From JAAYXS01 sp043820985 (GTDB taxonomy: Bacteria > Planctomycetota > Phycisphaerae > UBA1845 > Fen-1342), in NCBI GenBank assembly GCA_043820985.1, contig JBDRDH010000055.1, forward strand, positions 1 to 42,746: DNA of 42,746 bases. Reading direction: 5' to 3'. The notes under the pieces are model-generated. The model was given only the letters and a program-made list of their open reading frames with translations, searched no databases and was not told the DNA's origin. Made by a program: the position numbers and the translations under genes. The stretch's first letter is position 1, and each line of letters opens with the position of its first letter. This document shows, in pieces, positions 42,668 through 42,746 of the stretch.

Positions 42668-42746
42668 TTAGTTCGGCGGCAGGTTCGACTGGTAGTTGTC
42701 AAACGGCCAGCCAATATAGCTCGGCGTGCCGGTCATCGACACGCCG
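42668..42746 (-). CDS. C-terminal fragment of a minus-strand gene
   Basis: The minus strand carries the last 25 codons of a gene, ending in TAA at 42668-42670. The tail reads YIGWPFDNYQSNLPPN. The fragment is too short for a family call. It is followed by the intrinsic terminator at 42610-42641, supporting a genuine gene end. Confidence 0.6.
   Translation of the reverse strand, partial: GVSMTGTPSYIGWPFDNYQSNLPPN

Overview
The window is a GC-rich bacterial chromosome segment, most likely from a planctomycete and plausibly the class Phycisphaerae. This assignment is inferred from gene content. The evidence is several exported Gfo/Idh/MocA oxidoreductases with Tat signals, a ThuA plus double DUF1080 protein, a dockerin-tailed beta-propeller, large secreted HEAT-repeat and discoidin-like proteins, a multihaem cytochrome, and a peptidoglycan cluster whose MurE has the meso-diaminopimelate motif. 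No rRNA, tRNA or CRISPR array was recognised.

Region 1 (1-5318) holds phage-type genes on the plus strand: a tail tape-measure-like protein interrupted by a one-base frameshift, several short unrecognised proteins, and a Mu gpI-like head-maturation protease. No terminase, portal, capsid, integrase or transposase is visible, so this is a prophage remnant or the edge of one. It ends in a gene-free stretch with a 20-nt-period direct repeat (5584-5614).

Region 2 (5640-16013) is a division and cell wall (dcw) operon: promoter, 10-nt-period MraZ boxes, mraZ, a 300-nt block of consecutive perfect hairpins, rsmH, a LysM protein, an FtsL-like protein, ftsI, murE, murF, mraY and ftsW. murD, murG, murC, ddl, ftsQ, ftsA and ftsZ are absent here. 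The place after ftsW is taken by an MJ1255-like glycosyltransferase coupled to a radical SAM/SPASM protein (16023-18205).

Region 3 (18229-27067) begins with a strong promoter and two long unrecognised genes. The first has a degenerate protein-kinase look and the second is a coiled-coil protein. This is the best candidate here for an undescribed protein system. It is followed by a secreted beta-propeller-like protein, a lone PilT-type ATPase, a VOC protein, a transglutaminase-fold lipoprotein and a GT2 glycosyltransferase whose C-terminus is encoded by a mobile repeat.

Region 4 (27144-40618) carries exported sugar and redox genes: a Tat Gfo/Idh/MocA protein; a seven-haem cytochrome c fused to a membrane domain; a discoidin-like protein; a TIGR03663-type membrane protein containing an in-frame 81-bp palindromic repeat; ApbE; a second Tat Gfo/Idh/MocA protein; a HEAT-repeat protein; and ThuA-DUF1080-DUF1080. 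The oxidoreductase and DUF1080 pairing suggests extracytoplasmic 3-keto-sugar chemistry. The cytochrome and ApbE suggest envelope electron transfer.

Region 5 (40646-42746) has a second copy of the 81-bp repeat, a minus-strand PQQ-like propeller with a dockerin-like tail, a strong minus-strand terminator, and the last 25 codons of another minus-strand gene.
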